A stretch of DNA of 64,000 nt from Bacillota bacterium (GTDB lineage Bacteria > Bacillota > Clostridia > Lachnospirales > Lachnospiraceae). The DNA is taken from NCBI GenBank assembly GCA_023399055.1, contig JAEWQV010000016.1, forward strand, positions 434,001-498,000, in the 5' to 3' direction. Under the pieces are notes generated by a model. It had not been told where the DNA came from and made no database searches. It saw only the letters and a program-made list of their open reading frames with translations. This document shows, in pieces, positions 1 to 9,281 of the stretch. How positions within the stretch are numbered: the stretch's first letter is position 1; every line of letters starts with the position of its first letter. The position numbers and the translations under genes are program-made.

Positions 1-1971
1 CTTCTGGTTATTATTACGTTACTTATCCCTATTCCATTATCAATCCCTGTGAATATGTCAACAACTAAGGTTAAAACAGATGATTCTGTTATTACAGTGA
101 TTGAGCCAATGTTAACAGTTCGTGATGTGGTAGATAAATTTATATTTAGCACAGAGGTAAAAGACGATAAGAAAAGTCTGCCAATATTCACTGCGAAAGC
201 AATTTTAGTATATTGGTTCATTGGTTTTTTGGTATTCTTAGGAATAAACATCTCTACCTATTTTATATTTGTAAAAAAGTTAGAAAAGACGGTGGTAGAA
301 TTTGATGCAAGCTGCACCTGGATGTATGTATTTAAAAGTAAATTTGTATCAACACCAATGTTATTAGGTATTTTTAGGCCTGCAATTATTTTGCCAGATC
401 GTGAGTATGAGGAAGAACAAATAAATAATATTATATTGCATGAAACCTGGCATTATAAACGGCGTGATTTAATCTTAAAATGGGTTGTAACCATAACAAA
501 TGCAGTTCACTGGTTTAATCCCATTGCATACTTGATAAGAAAAGAGATTAATATTGCTTGTGAATTAAGTTGTGATGAGGCTGTAATCAGGAAAATGAGT
601 GATGAGAACAAACAAAGCTACGGGGATACTTTAATCTCTGTAGTAGCAGACAGGCGTTGCCCAGTAGGAATTGTTTCAATGACCATGTGCGAGGATAAAC
701 AAAAACTAAAAGATCGTCTCCTTTCCATCATGCAATATAAACGAATTAGTAAGCTTTTTATTGCAATTTCAATTGGTATGATTACGTTCTTGTCAGGTGG
801 AGTGATTGTGTTAAATGCGAGAACTGTATTTGATTTATCCTCAAATATATTAGTAACAGACTCAGTAGAAACAGAGAAAAATATTCTTGATTTGATGGGC
901 AGTTCTTCAGAACATCTCTATATTGATTTGGATAAAGCAAAGCCTTTTGAAATAACTACTGAACTTAAGCTTTCCAGATTTACCAATGATGTCTATACCA
1001 TAGAAACGAACGGGATAGCGCAAAACTATCAATTACAATATCAACTTGGTAATAGTGAAAAGTCACTTAAAATTATAAAAACAGGAAATATACCAATACC
1101 AAATAATAGTGTGAGTATATCAGTATTTTTTGATGCGTTAAAGTACTTACCTAAAGATGATATTATGCGTGAGTCAGTAGTCGAACCTAAAAAGTTTTTT
1201 GTAAGTTTTGGAGAGGGGGAAGTAATTAATGGTTATCATATTTACTATAATGCGCAGGGTGATATGTCTCAACATTATCAAGACTTACTTATTCTTACTC
1301 TTGTTCCAGATTATAGCGAAAAATCAGAAAAGCTTCTATCAAAGCTCCAAGCAGTAGATAAAACGTTAATTTTGAACTACTATTTAGCCTATAGAAATAT
1401 AAAAATTCTTACTGAGGAGAAAGATAAGGCGCGACAAATAGCATTACAAGCAGTACAGGACTACATACGTGGTTCAGGTAGTACAGATAATAGGGCAGAG
1501 CCAATTGTAGTTAATTATGAAAACGGTAACCCATTTTTTATATTTGAATTATGGAATGAATATATTGCTATTACAGTAAGTAAGACAATAGATGGTCAAT
1601 GGCACAGTAGAATAAGTAATGAAAAGAAGTATGGAAGGCACATACAGCTTATATATAAGGGCTATTATGGAGAGGGAGATAATGAAAAGTTGTTTCTTGT
1701 ATCCAAGATTCTTAGTGATGAGGTTGCCTTTATTGGAGTTGGAACTGGTAAAAATCTTGACATTAAGTCTATTGGTGGTCAAAAAATAGTCAGTATGTTA
1801 TTTGAGGAGTCAAAATATAGAAGTTTAGATGACCCAATTGCTTATTCCAAGGAAGGTATTCCACTATATCATATAAGAGTGCTTCGAGAAGATGATAATT
1901 TTTTACCTATATTAACAGCATGGGTACCGATACCTTACTATAATTTATTAAAGAAGTACTACCGAAAATAA
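1..1971 (+). CDS. BlaR1/MecR1-type M56 membrane peptidase (5' partial)
   Basis: The reading frame is open from the first base, so the N-terminus lies outside the window; the GTG at 49 is only the first start-like codon inside it. A hydrophobic segment near nt 200-265 is followed by the zinc-peptidase motif HETWH (nt 439-453), then NAVHWFNPIAY and a CELSCDEAV segment, which is the standard M56 signature of antibiotic or envelope-stress sensors. A further membrane segment near nt 755-825 leads to a long, presumably extracellular C-terminal domain of about 380 residues that I do not recognise and that has no visible penicillin-binding motifs. M56 proteins usually sit after a BlaI/MecI repressor, which would lie left of the window. 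M56 identity is firm; the signal sensed is unknown. Confidence 0.85.
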   Translation, partial: LLVIITLLIPIPLSIPVNMSTTKVKTDDSVITVIEPMLTVRDVVDKFIFSTEVKDDKKSLPIFTAKAILVYWFIGFLVFLGINISTYFIFVKKLEKTVVEFDASCTWMYVFKSKFVSTPMLLGIFRPAIILPDREYEEEQINNIILHETWHYKRRDLILKWVVTITNAVHWFNPIAYLIRKEINIACELSCDEAVIRKMSDENKQSYGDTLISVVADRRCPVGIVSMTMCEDKQKLKDRLLSIMQYKRISKLFIAISIGMITFLSGGVIVLNARTVFDLSSNILVTDSVETEKNILDLMGSSSEHLYIDLDKAKPFEITTELKLSRFTNDVYTIETNGIAQNYQLQYQLGNSEKSLKIIKTGNIPIPNNSVSISVFFDALKYLPKDDIMRESVVEPKKFFVSFGEGEVINGYHIYYNAQGDMSQHYQDLLILTLVPDYSEKSEKLLSKLQAVDKTLILNYYLAYRNIKILTEEKDKARQIALQAVQDYIRGSGSTDNRAEPIVVNYENGNPFFIFELWNEYIAITVSKTIDGQWHSRISNEKKYGRHIQLIYKGYYGEGDNEKLFLVSKILSDEVAFIGVGTGKNLDIKSIGGQKIVSMLFEESKYRSLDDPIAYSKEGIPLYHIRVLREDDNFLPILTAWVPIPYYNLLKKYYRK

Positions 1972-1987
1972 ACGAAGTATAATAAGA

Positions 1988-2031
1988 GCTAAACAGGCTC
2001 TAATATACCTACAGTTAGTATATTGTTTAGC
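1988..2031. terminator. Two-part hairpin after the M56 gene
   Basis: GCTAAAC (1988-1994) pairs with GTTTAGC (2025-2031), and inside it AATATAC (2002-2008) pairs with GTATATT (2018-2024), with a bulge on the left arm. It lies 17 nt after the stop codon. The tract that follows is A-rich rather than T-rich, so it may be a weak terminator or a 3'-end stabiliser. Confidence 0.4.
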
Positions 2032-2047
2032 AAAAAACAGGTAAATA

Positions 2048-2076
2048 TTGACATTTAATCAAATGAAATGTATATT
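2048..2076 (+). promoter_or_regulatory. Sigma-A promoter for the secreted repeat protein
   Basis: A consensus -35 TTGACA (2048-2053) and -10 TATATT (2071-2076) are separated by exactly 17 bp. The predicted start near 2083 leaves an untranslated leader of roughly 240 nt before the ATG at 2327. That leader is very AT-rich (2100-2326) and I see no known riboswitch in it. Confidence 0.6.
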
Positions 2077-2326
2077 AATAATATAATACAAAATTTTACA
2101 ATCATAATTAAATTACACAATATATTAATTTTAAACAATTATGAGTTTCCAAGTTATATACCTATAAATTTTAAAGTAATTTCTGTTGTGAAATTTATCA
2201 GCAAGTTTAATTAAAGATGTTGGTAAATAGGTGAAGTAACAGAATTACATAGAGTAACAGTGACTATTGTTATAAAATTTTTAAACTCTTAGAGTTTGAA
2301 AAATAAAATAAAAAGGGGATATAATT

Positions 2327-2923
2327 ATGTTAGGAAAAAGGGGTTTTAAGGTTAGTATTTGTTTTGCTTTAATCGTAGTACTTGTTTTATCCTTTGGTAC
2401 TTCGAACGTTCTTGCTGAAACAACTAAGGTCGTTACGGTTACAAAAGCAGCCAGTGTAATGGGTCCATTGAGTGTAGTAGAATTAATTAAGAGAGAATTT
2501 ATATCTGTGACAAGCTATGAATATGATGATGGTAGCTTTAAAGGTACTCTTCGTTGTAGCGGAATAAGTAATTGGGTACAAACCTATGACCATTACGATA
2601 CAGTTAATCAAGTGCCAATCTTTAAGTTTACCTTTGATGCAACTTACTCAGGTACGGTAACTGCTTATCCAGCTACTAAAACAGTAACTGTAATTCAACC
2701 AGCCAGCGCAGTTGGTCCGTTGAGTGTAGTAGAATTGATTAAGAGAGAATTTATGTCTGTGACAAGCTATAATTATGATGATGGCACCTTCAAAGGGATT
2801 CTTCGTTGCACTGAAATAAATAATTGGGTACAAACCTATGACCATTATGATACAGTTAATCAAGTGCCAGTCTTTAAATTTACCTTTGATGCAACCTATT
2901 CGGGTACAGTTACACAGTACTAA
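2327..2923 (+). CDS. Secreted protein of two near-identical repeats, function unknown
   Basis: 198 aa. A classical signal peptide (residues 1-30, ending NVLA) precedes two tandem copies of an approximately 80-residue unit. Each unit contains SVVELIKREF, SVTSYxYDDG, NNWVQTYDHYDTVNQVP (or SNWV) and FKFTFDATYSGTVT. The copies differ at only a handful of positions, so the duplication is recent or kept homogeneous. The units are rich in Tyr, Thr and Asp and lack Cys in their cores apart from one LRC. There is no lipobox, sortase motif or transmembrane anchor, so it is probably released or wall-associated by its repeats. The ribosome binding site AAAGGGG sits before the ATG. I do not recognise the family; an adhesin-like or bacteriocin-like role would be a guess. 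Confidence 0.75.
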   Translation: MLGKRGFKVSICFALIVVLVLSFGTSNVLAETTKVVTVTKAASVMGPLSVVELIKREFISVTSYEYDDGSFKGTLRCSGISNWVQTYDHYDTVNQVPIFKFTFDATYSGTVTAYPATKTVTVIQPASAVGPLSVVELIKREFMSVTSYNYDDGTFKGILRCTEINNWVQTYDHYDTVNQVPVFKFTFDATYSGTVTQY

Positions 2924-2950
2924 AATAAAATATATTAATGTATTGGATTA

Positions 2951-3042
2951 AAACAGGCTGTTGCAAAAAGATACCTAGGTGGAAAAGGAAGATATAAACT
3001 CCATTTTCTCTAAACATAGTAGACTTTTGCAACAGCCTGTTT
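2951..3042. repeat. Dispersed inverted-repeat element, copy A (also a bidirectional terminator)
   Basis: An 18-bp perfect inverted repeat, AAACAGGCTGTTGCAAAA (2951-2968) and its complement (3025-3042), encloses 56 nt. It lies between convergent genes and is followed by TTTGTTTT, so it can end transcription. Part of the loop (ACATAGTAGAC) and the GCTGTTGCAAAAAG ends recur at 44216-44289, which an ordinary terminator would not require. Confidence 0.7.
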
Positions 3043-3045
3043 GTT

Positions 3046-4188
3046 TTACTCCCACACTAAAGCATCTTCAAAAAACGGCAGCAGATGATCCTTCATGGTA
3101 TTCGGAGGCATAACATGACCTCCATCAAAGTTAACAAGAAGATTACTAATTCCTTTTTGCTTTAAAAGATCTGATAAATAAATGGTCCCTTCTGTAATCC
3201 AACCATAATTATCATAACTGCCGCAGCTTAAACCAATCGCCTTTAACTTAGAATCCAGTGATAAATAGGCATTAACTTTTTCCTCCCAATGACCAAACCC
3301 AGATTCCCAGCGTTCCAGCAGGAGATTATCTGCGTCGGAACCATCTCTAAGCGGAAGTGTTTCATAGGGTTCTTCGTCGTTATAGGCAAAGGCAAGAGAA
3401 TAGGCACGCAGAAATTGCCGGTCATATTTCCACGTATCCAAAGCATCTCCTATCTTACCGGGTGCTAAAACTCCGGGAGACATAGCGTAGACACAGCTGT
3501 AAACATCGGGATAAAGGAATGCCAGGTGCAGAGCACCATACCCGCCCATGGAGAAACCACAGATACCTCTGGATTCTGCTTTTGCTATAGTTCTATAATT
3601 ACTATCTATATAGGAAACTACTTCTTTTACAGTGTAATCCTCCCAGTTACCAATAACAGGAGAATTAACATAATAGGAACCTCCCCCCGAATTGGAGCCA
3701 TCTATTGCTACAAGGATAAATTCCTTACTGGGATTTCTTGAAAATTCTGGATCAAAGGAAACCTTTGCATATCTGGCAAAGGATAAAGCGGACTCACCAA
3801 AACCATGTAAGAAATACACGACAGGGTAGTTTTTATCACTTTCCCCATAGGAGGGTGGAAGATAAACATAAAGCTGTTGAACAGTTTTCTCATTTAAAAG
3901 ATTTTCAGAAATAGCCTTTGAGTCATAATCAATCGTATCTATTGTTCCCTCTTTTAGTACAAAATCTTCTGTTACTACATCGTCTTTAATAATCTCGTCC
4001 TTTACTACCGCTTCCGTTGGGGTAACCTCATTATTCGTTTGTAGCTCTTTGTTACCATCCAGATTCTTATCCGGTACGTCAGTGATATTCTCTACTGGTT
4101 TGGTGTTAACATTTGATGTCTTGCTACATCCGGTTAATGCCAGAAGAAAGATAGAGAAAAGAATCAGCAGGATTCCAATTCGTTTCAT
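3046..4188 (-). CDS. Lipoprotein esterase, esterase D/feruloyl esterase fold
   Basis: 380 aa. The start is placed at 4188 because GGAGG precedes it by 8 nt; the upstream ATG at 4203 would overlap that site. A lipoprotein signal ends in LALTGC (Cys21), followed by a charged linker of about 60 residues and an alpha/beta-hydrolase domain. The domain shows VVYFLHGFGES (oxyanion region), GFSMGGYGAL (nucleophile Ser213) and a C-terminal FDGGHVMP with the probable catalytic His. The family (PF00756) removes ferulic or acetyl groups from plant polysaccharide, or acts on other esters. As a surface lipoprotein in a fibre degrader, a role on xylan side chains is reasonable but not shown. It is divergent from an AraC-type regulator. 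Confidence 0.85.
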   Translation of the reverse strand: MKRIGILLILFSIFLLALTGCSKTSNVNTKPVENITDVPDKNLDGNKELQTNNEVTPTEAVVKDEIIKDDVVTEDFVLKEGTIDTIDYDSKAISENLLNEKTVQQLYVYLPPSYGESDKNYPVVYFLHGFGESALSFARYAKVSFDPEFSRNPSKEFILVAIDGSNSGGGSYYVNSPVIGNWEDYTVKEVVSYIDSNYRTIAKAESRGICGFSMGGYGALHLAFLYPDVYSCVYAMSPGVLAPGKIGDALDTWKYDRQFLRAYSLAFAYNDEEPYETLPLRDGSDADNLLLERWESGFGHWEEKVNAYLSLDSKLKAIGLSCGSYDNYGWITEGTIYLSDLLKQKGISNLLVNFDGGHVMPPNTMKDHLLPFFEDALVWE

Positions 4189-4215
4189 ATTTAATTCCTC
4201 CATATTATTAATATT

Positions 4216-4242
4216 TTGACAAAGGTTTACAAGTATTATAAT
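4216..4242 (+). promoter_or_regulatory. Promoter for the AraC-type regulator
   Basis: TTGACA (4216-4221) and TATAAT (4237-4242) are both perfect hexamers, but the spacer is 15 bp, shorter than the optimum, so it may need an activator. A start near 4249 fits the ATG at 4315 and excludes the upstream ATG at 4216, which would lie inside the -35. Confidence 0.45.
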
Positions 4243-4314
4243 ATGGAAAAAGATAGGACACTGAACAATTCTTGCTACATTTTAAGATGTATTTTTCAGA
4301 AAGGTATTAAATAT

Positions 4315-5196
4315 ATGAACGTTGTAAACCGTAAATTGATTGAAGACGCAGTTTTATTGATTGAAGATAATTTAAAATCAGGATTTTCCTTAGACTGCAT
4401 GGCAGAGCAGCTTTGCATATCAAAATACCATTTGCATCGACTATTTAAAGCAATAACAGGCAATCCGCTGATGTCCTATGTCAGAGGTAGAAAACTAACC
4501 AGTAGTCTGTCTGAATTAAGGAAGGATGATTTGAAAATTATAGATATTGCTTGTGAGTATCATTTTGGCTATGAGCAAAGTTACGAAAGAGCGTTTAAAC
4601 AAATGTTTGGCATGACCCCCTCTAGATTTCGGCAGCAGAACTGTGAGCTGCCAATTGTTCCGAGAGTGGACACAAGCTTGTTAAGTGACCTATCTACTGG
4701 AATGATATTACCCCCCTTCTACTGTACAAAACCACGTTTTCATCTGGCAGGATTAAAGGCTTTGACAAATCACAAAGAGAATTATGATACCTCGGTAGCC
4801 AATAGAAATGCGTTGGAGTTTTACTATAAGCGACGGACGGAATTAGAGAATGTGATAGACGAGAATATCTATTACGGGTTGGTCACTTACTATAATTTTT
4901 ATGAAGCTGATTATTATATGCCAAGTGTAGAGGTTTCCATTCCCTTTGACACTTATAGGGATTTTACCTGTCAGACGTTAGAACAGTCTGATTATGCAGT
5001 TTTTCGTTATGTTGGGCTCCATTCGCCACAGGAATTAACAATGAAGCAATTAGCGGAGATTTATGACGTAATAGAGACGGTATGGATGCCAAAGACCAGT
5101 TTTACGCTTAGAAATCAGTATCATTTTGAAAGAATAGACCAGCGAATCTGTAGGGAAGACTATTGTGAGGCAGATCTGTATTATCCAATTCAATAG
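4315..5196 (+). CDS. AraC-family regulator with GyrI-like effector domain
   Basis: 293 aa. The start at 4315 is preceded by AGAAAGG. The N-terminal ~105 residues hold both AraC helix-turn-helix motifs (FSLDCMAEQLCISKYHLHRLFK and DLKIIDIACEYHFGYEQSYERAFKQMFGMTPSRFR). The remainder resembles a GyrI/Rob-type small-molecule-binding domain, with the typical final LYYPIQ. This order (DNA-binding first, ligand-binding last) is that of Rob/SoxS-like efflux and stress regulators rather than sugar regulators. It is divergent from the lipoprotein esterase, so it may control that gene; this is inferred from position only. Confidence 0.85.
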   Translation: MNVVNRKLIEDAVLLIEDNLKSGFSLDCMAEQLCISKYHLHRLFKAITGNPLMSYVRGRKLTSSLSELRKDDLKIIDIACEYHFGYEQSYERAFKQMFGMTPSRFRQQNCELPIVPRVDTSLLSDLSTGMILPPFYCTKPRFHLAGLKALTNHKENYDTSVANRNALEFYYKRRTELENVIDENIYYGLVTYYNFYEADYYMPSVEVSIPFDTYRDFTCQTLEQSDYAVFRYVGLHSPQELTMKQLAEIYDVIETVWMPKTSFTLRNQYHFERIDQRICREDYCEADLYYPIQ

Positions 5197-5288
5197 GGTA
5201 GAGATTCAAAAGATCTCATTTTAAAGCATAAACTCTGTAACAGCATATTAAAAGTTTATTGGCATTAAGAAAGGTGTGGTAATTTAAC

Positions 5289-7802
5289 ATGAAGAAGGAT
5301 TACAAACTAACATTAAAAAGGCTATTGTTCTCTATTTTTATTCTGTCGATGTTTTTTGGTATCAGTCAAAGTAATACCTTAACAGTCCATGCAAAGGATA
5401 ATAACCTTATTAAGTATTTGGAGTTTTTGCAGTACACAGATCCTGTTCCCAGATATAACTTTGATAATTGGATGTTGACAAAAACAGAATATGAAGAAGT
5501 AGCCGCGCTGGCAAGGGAAATTATTAAGGGTGTGTCGAGTGACTATGATAAGGCTTTGACAATACATAACTGGATAGCAGATAATATTTATTATGATTAT
5601 GACCTTTATTACAATAGGGTAGAATGGGAGCTGATTACTCCAAAGACTGTTTTAGCGACAAAAAAGACAGTCTGTGATGGGTATGCTAAGTTGGTTGAAG
5701 CGATGTACAATGCTGTTGGTATTCCTTGCTTTTATATTAGGGGAGTATCCAGTAGCGGGATTGGTCATGCCTGGAATATAGCCTATGTAGGAGGACAGTG
5801 GATTGTTATAGATGCCACTTGGGATTCTGGAAATACATATGAATATGGTAAATTTACAAAAGGTTCATCCAGAACAACCTATTTTGATATGAGTCCAGAT
5901 GAATTTTCTGAAACACACATACAGCAATCAGATTACATCGGAGTATATCAGAATGTTGTTTACGCATTAGATCTCACTACCAATGAACTGACGGTGATGG
6001 AAGTAATGGGAAATAAATCGTCAGTAACTATAACCTCTGGTATTGGAAGATATAAGGTTACAACGATTGGAAGAAGTGCTTTTCGGTCTAATTCTTTATT
6101 AGTTGTTTCAGGTGATTTGTTGGTTAATGATTGGCTGGAAACCGTTATCCTTCCGGATACCATAAAAATAATTAAAGAAAATGCTTTTGGAGCATGCACT
6201 GCTTTAAAGAATATTGTTATACCAAAGAGTGTAAAAGAGATACAATCTGGGGCATTTTATTATTGCAAATCGCTAGAGGAAATTGTGATTCCCGAGGGTG
6301 TTGAAGAGCTGGAGGGTGCAATATTTGCTAACTGTACTTCATTAAAAAAGGTTAAACTTCCTTCTACGTTAAAGCTGATAGCTGATGCAGCCTTTTCATC
6401 CTGTACATCGCTTAAAAATATTGAACTCCCGACAGGTGTGGTGGAAATTGAGGTTGGAGCTTTCATGGGCTGTGCTTCGCTGACCAGTATAAAACTACCG
6501 GAAAATTTAGAGAAAATGGGAGGGAATATATTTGAGGGAACTTCCATTACTGCATTAGTTATTCCGGTTAAAGTAACAAATTTACCGAAGGATTTATTTT
6601 ATGGTGCTGAAAAGCTTAAGGAAGTGGAATTTTTAAGTTTAAACCCAGAGAAGTTGCTGGTTGATAATACTGTTCAAGATATTATTAGCGGTTCCTATGT
6701 AAAGCGTTTTGTTGTTCCAAATGGATATAAGGATAAATACCGTAAAGTTCTTTCGATCCTAGTACTGGTTGAAAAACAGGTTTTAGATGGTGACGACGTT
6801 ATGGCCTATGATAAAAATCTGTTTGAACAATGGGAGTGGAATACTTCGAAGAGCTTCTATCTTCCCGTCAGTGAGATTAAGACGGTCAAAGAAAGCGGAA
6901 ATACCTATGAAGTTCAGTATGCCTTAGGCTATACAGTTACAACAAAAGCAAAAGGAAGCACATATGGAGAAGTTAAGGTAATAGGTTACTATAGTTTAAA
7001 GGCAGTAAAAGGGGGAACTTCCAGCAGTAAGCAACCATCAAAGGAGGTTACCAACTTAATTATTCCGGAATATATCTCCTATCTGGGAAACAAATATTAT
7101 GTTACTGAAATAGGTGACAGAGCATTTCAGGAATTTGAGCGATTAAAAACCTGTACTCTTTCTCAAAGAATAAAGAAGATTGGAGCATTTGCCTTTTCTG
7201 GTAGTTCATTGACAAAAGTAATGTTCCCATCTAGTCTGGCTGAACTGGGAGAAGGTGCATTTTCCTATACCAATATTAAGAGTGTTAACCTTCCAGCAAC
7301 CATCAAATCATTAGGTGATGGTGCTTTAAGTGGTATGACAAAGTTAACAAGTATTACCGTAGATAAGAAGAATACATTTTTTAAATCAGACGGTAAAATT
7401 TTATATAGTAAAAATGGGGATACCGTTTATACCTCAGTTGTTCTTAAGGGTAAAGTTATATTGCCAGAAGGAGTAAAAACAATTAAAAAGGGTGCGTTTT
7501 ATAATTCCTATGAAGCAGGTAGAGCGAACAACAAATCAACCTCAACTATTACAAGTATTATATTGCCGAAGAGTCTTGCAACCATTGAAGCTGTTGCCCT
7601 TTATGGGATTGCTGCAGTGGAGTTCAAGGGTAGTAAACCACCGCTTATAAAATCTCCGATTTATGCGACGATTAAGGTTCCTGCTGGTGCGAAAGCAGCC
7701 TATCAAAAGATAAAGGTCACTGAGCATGATATAGGATTCTTAAACACAATCTTCGGATATGAAAAGAATGAACTGGTATTTGATAAGTATAAAATAAGTT
7801 GA
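5289..7802 (+). CDS. Secreted transglutaminase-like protein with BspA-type leucine-rich repeats
   Basis: 837 aa. A signal peptide (about residues 1-36, ending VHA) precedes a transglutaminase-like cysteine protease domain with a complete triad: Cys129 in TVCDGYAKL, His160 in GIGHAWN and Asp175 in VIDATWD. From about residue 240 come two blocks of LRR_5 (BspA/TpLRR) repeats of the type LKNIVIPKSVKEIQSGAFYYC, separated by a non-repeat segment near residues 480-570. There is no lipobox, LPxTG or C-terminal helix, so it is presumably secreted or held by its repeats. The family is common on gut and rumen Firmicutes; cutting, cross-linking or deamidating extracellular protein is the likely activity. 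It stands alone between two terminators. Confidence 0.85.
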   Translation: MKKDYKLTLKRLLFSIFILSMFFGISQSNTLTVHAKDNNLIKYLEFLQYTDPVPRYNFDNWMLTKTEYEEVAALAREIIKGVSSDYDKALTIHNWIADNIYYDYDLYYNRVEWELITPKTVLATKKTVCDGYAKLVEAMYNAVGIPCFYIRGVSSSGIGHAWNIAYVGGQWIVIDATWDSGNTYEYGKFTKGSSRTTYFDMSPDEFSETHIQQSDYIGVYQNVVYALDLTTNELTVMEVMGNKSSVTITSGIGRYKVTTIGRSAFRSNSLLVVSGDLLVNDWLETVILPDTIKIIKENAFGACTALKNIVIPKSVKEIQSGAFYYCKSLEEIVIPEGVEELEGAIFANCTSLKKVKLPSTLKLIADAAFSSCTSLKNIELPTGVVEIEVGAFMGCASLTSIKLPENLEKMGGNIFEGTSITALVIPVKVTNLPKDLFYGAEKLKEVEFLSLNPEKLLVDNTVQDIISGSYVKRFVVPNGYKDKYRKVLSILVLVEKQVLDGDDVMAYDKNLFEQWEWNTSKSFYLPVSEIKTVKESGNTYEVQYALGYTVTTKAKGSTYGEVKVIGYYSLKAVKGGTSSSKQPSKEVTNLIIPEYISYLGNKYYVTEIGDRAFQEFERLKTCTLSQRIKKIGAFAFSGSSLTKVMFPSSLAELGEGAFSYTNIKSVNLPATIKSLGDGALSGMTKLTSITVDKKNTFFKSDGKILYSKNGDTVYTSVVLKGKVILPEGVKTIKKGAFYNSYEAGRANNKSTSTITSIILPKSLATIEAVALYGIAAVEFKGSKPPLIKSPIYATIKVPAGAKAAYQKIKVTEHDIGFLNTIFGYEKNELVFDKYKIS

Positions 7803-7816
7803 CGAATGAAAGTGTA

Positions 7817-7887
7817 GCTGTTGAATTTATAAGTATTAATTTCTTTAAGGACTGTTGGTGACAGCAGTCCTTTTCTGATTCAACAGC
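7817..7887 (+). terminator. Nested terminator after the transglutaminase gene
   Basis: The inner stem AAGGACTGTT (7847-7856)/GACAGCAGTCCTT (to 7872) is followed by TTTTCTG. An outer 10-bp pair, GCTGTTGAAT (7817-7826) and ATTCAACAGC (7878-7887), encloses it. The outer ends resemble those of the dispersed element at 2951 but the interior is unrelated. Confidence 0.65.
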
Positions 7888-7933
7888 CTAGCTAAAGGAA
7901 AGCAAAAGTTAATTATTCTAATAACAATTTAAC

Positions 7934-7962
7934 TTGTTATATTATAGGGCAGTTGCTATAAT
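7934..7962 (+). promoter_or_regulatory. Promoter of the XpaC-LemA-TPM operon
   Basis: TTGTTA (7934-7939), 17-bp spacer, TATAAT (7957-7962). The predicted transcription start near 7969 argues for the GTG at 8004 rather than the ATG at 7971 as first codon of the next gene. Confidence 0.6.
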
Positions 7963-8003
7963 GTAGGAAAATGTTGGTTAATATTATATTATGGGGTGAA
8001 ACT

Positions 8004-8624
8004 GTGAAAATAATAAAAAGTAAATCAGTGATTCCGATTTATTCAGTCGGTTTTCTATGGATAATCTATGCTATTTTATTTCCTCTGTATCGTTTGACGG
8101 ATTATTTTATTGTAGTTGTGTTGTCTTTATTCTTATATCTTTTAACATCCTTTGCTATGCCATCTTTATTTGCCAGAAAAGTTGTTAAAGACACCAATAC
8201 CGGAGATGTGTTTCTTGATGAAATGTTGGTTGAAGCCTTGGATAATCTGGAGAAAATTAGACTAGTACAGAATAACATCTTGAAAGAAAGTATAAGAAAA
8301 CATATAGAAAGCATGATAGACGATACTCAGAGTATTATAGATTTTGTTAAGAATAATCCGGACAAGAGTTCTAATGCTAGTCAATTTTTTTATTATTATT
8401 TGCCTGAGACAGTGAAAATATTAAATAGTTATAAGGAACTGGAAACGTTTGGACAAGCAGAAGAAAATCAATCGATGTCAATTCTGAAAATGGAAGAGTT
8501 TATAAGGGGCCTGGAAACGGCTTATCATAAAATACGGGATAATGTCTATGAGGATAAAGCGATGGAGACATCGATTAATATGGATGTCATGAAAAAGATG
8601 TTACAGCAGGATAGTTATTTATAA
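8004..8624 (+). CDS. XpaC-like membrane protein
   Basis: 206 aa from the GTG at 8004 (site GGGGTGAAA 6 nt upstream); an ATG at 7971 is in frame but would be nearly leaderless. Two transmembrane helices (IPIYSVGFLWIIYAILF and YFIVVVLSLFLYLLTSF) are followed by a helical, charged cytoplasmic part. The pattern (DEMLVEALDNLEKIR, YYLPETVKILNSYKEL, LETAYHKIRDNVYEDKAMETSINMDVMKKML) is that of the XpaC/5-bromo-4-chloroindolyl phosphate hydrolysis family. XpaC homologues commonly neighbour tellurite-resistance or LemA genes. The biochemical role is unknown; envelope homeostasis is suggested by the two genes that follow. Confidence 0.75.
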   Translation: MKIIKSKSVIPIYSVGFLWIIYAILFPLYRLTDYFIVVVLSLFLYLLTSFAMPSLFARKVVKDTNTGDVFLDEMLVEALDNLEKIRLVQNNILKESIRKHIESMIDDTQSIIDFVKNNPDKSSNASQFFYYYLPETVKILNSYKELETFGQAEENQSMSILKMEEFIRGLETAYHKIRDNVYEDKAMETSINMDVMKKMLQQDSYL

Positions 8625-8663
8625 GAATAGGTTTGAAAATTGGCTTAGGGGATGGTAGGATGA

Positions 8664-9266
8664 ATGGCGTATGACCACCATAAGTTTGAAGTTAATCGGA
8701 AAGGTATGGATACTTATATGAAGTACTTGAAGGATAGAAAAATAGCAATTAGAATAACGTCATTTTTAATCGTATTTTCCATATTACTTGGTGCAAACCT
8801 TTCGCTGTCTAAAATAAGGGAAGAGGCCCTGCTTATATTTTATCAAGGGGAAAGAATGGATGGTAAGGGTATTCAAAGTGATTTGGAATATATAATGGAT
8901 CAATGCTATAATCTGACCGTTGTTGCTGGAAGATATATGGATAAGGACGATGAGAGAATTGAGAATGTGCTGGAACATTTAGATCTAATGGAGAAAGCAG
9001 AAACTCCTGGGTATAAATTTGAGGCGAAGGAACAACTATTAGAAGTAAGTATGAAGTTATATGAAGAGCTTAACCTTATGAACTTGGACAAACGGGATCA
9101 GTATTATAGAGATAGCTTTTCTGTAGATGTGAAATCCAGGCAGCTAATCATTTCGCATAGTAGTTATAATAAAAGTGCAAGTATTTTTAATAAATGTTTA
9201 AAGCGGTTTCCTGCAAATGTTTTAAGTGCAATAACATTTGTAAAGCCATTAGAATTATACGAATAG
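8664..9266 (+). CDS. LemA-family protein
   Basis: 200 aa as drawn; the start is uncertain (8664 has only a weak AGGATGA site, and 8706 or 8718 near GGAAAGG are alternatives). One N-terminal membrane helix (TSFLIVFSILLGANLSL) precedes a helical domain. The end carries the LemA signature: SYNKSASIFNKCLKRFP, an Ala/Phe stretch and a final LELYE in place of the usual YFE. LemA proteins have short outside N-termini and helical tails, and are very often found beside TPM-domain proteins, as here (15 nt to the next gene). Function in the family is not settled. Confidence 0.75.
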   Translation: MAYDHHKFEVNRKGMDTYMKYLKDRKIAIRITSFLIVFSILLGANLSLSKIREEALLIFYQGERMDGKGIQSDLEYIMDQCYNLTVVAGRYMDKDDERIENVLEHLDLMEKAETPGYKFEAKEQLLEVSMKLYEELNLMNLDKRDQYYRDSFSVDVKSRQLIISHSSYNKSASIFNKCLKRFPANVLSAITFVKPLELYE

Positions 9267-9281
9267 GAGAAAATACAATTA

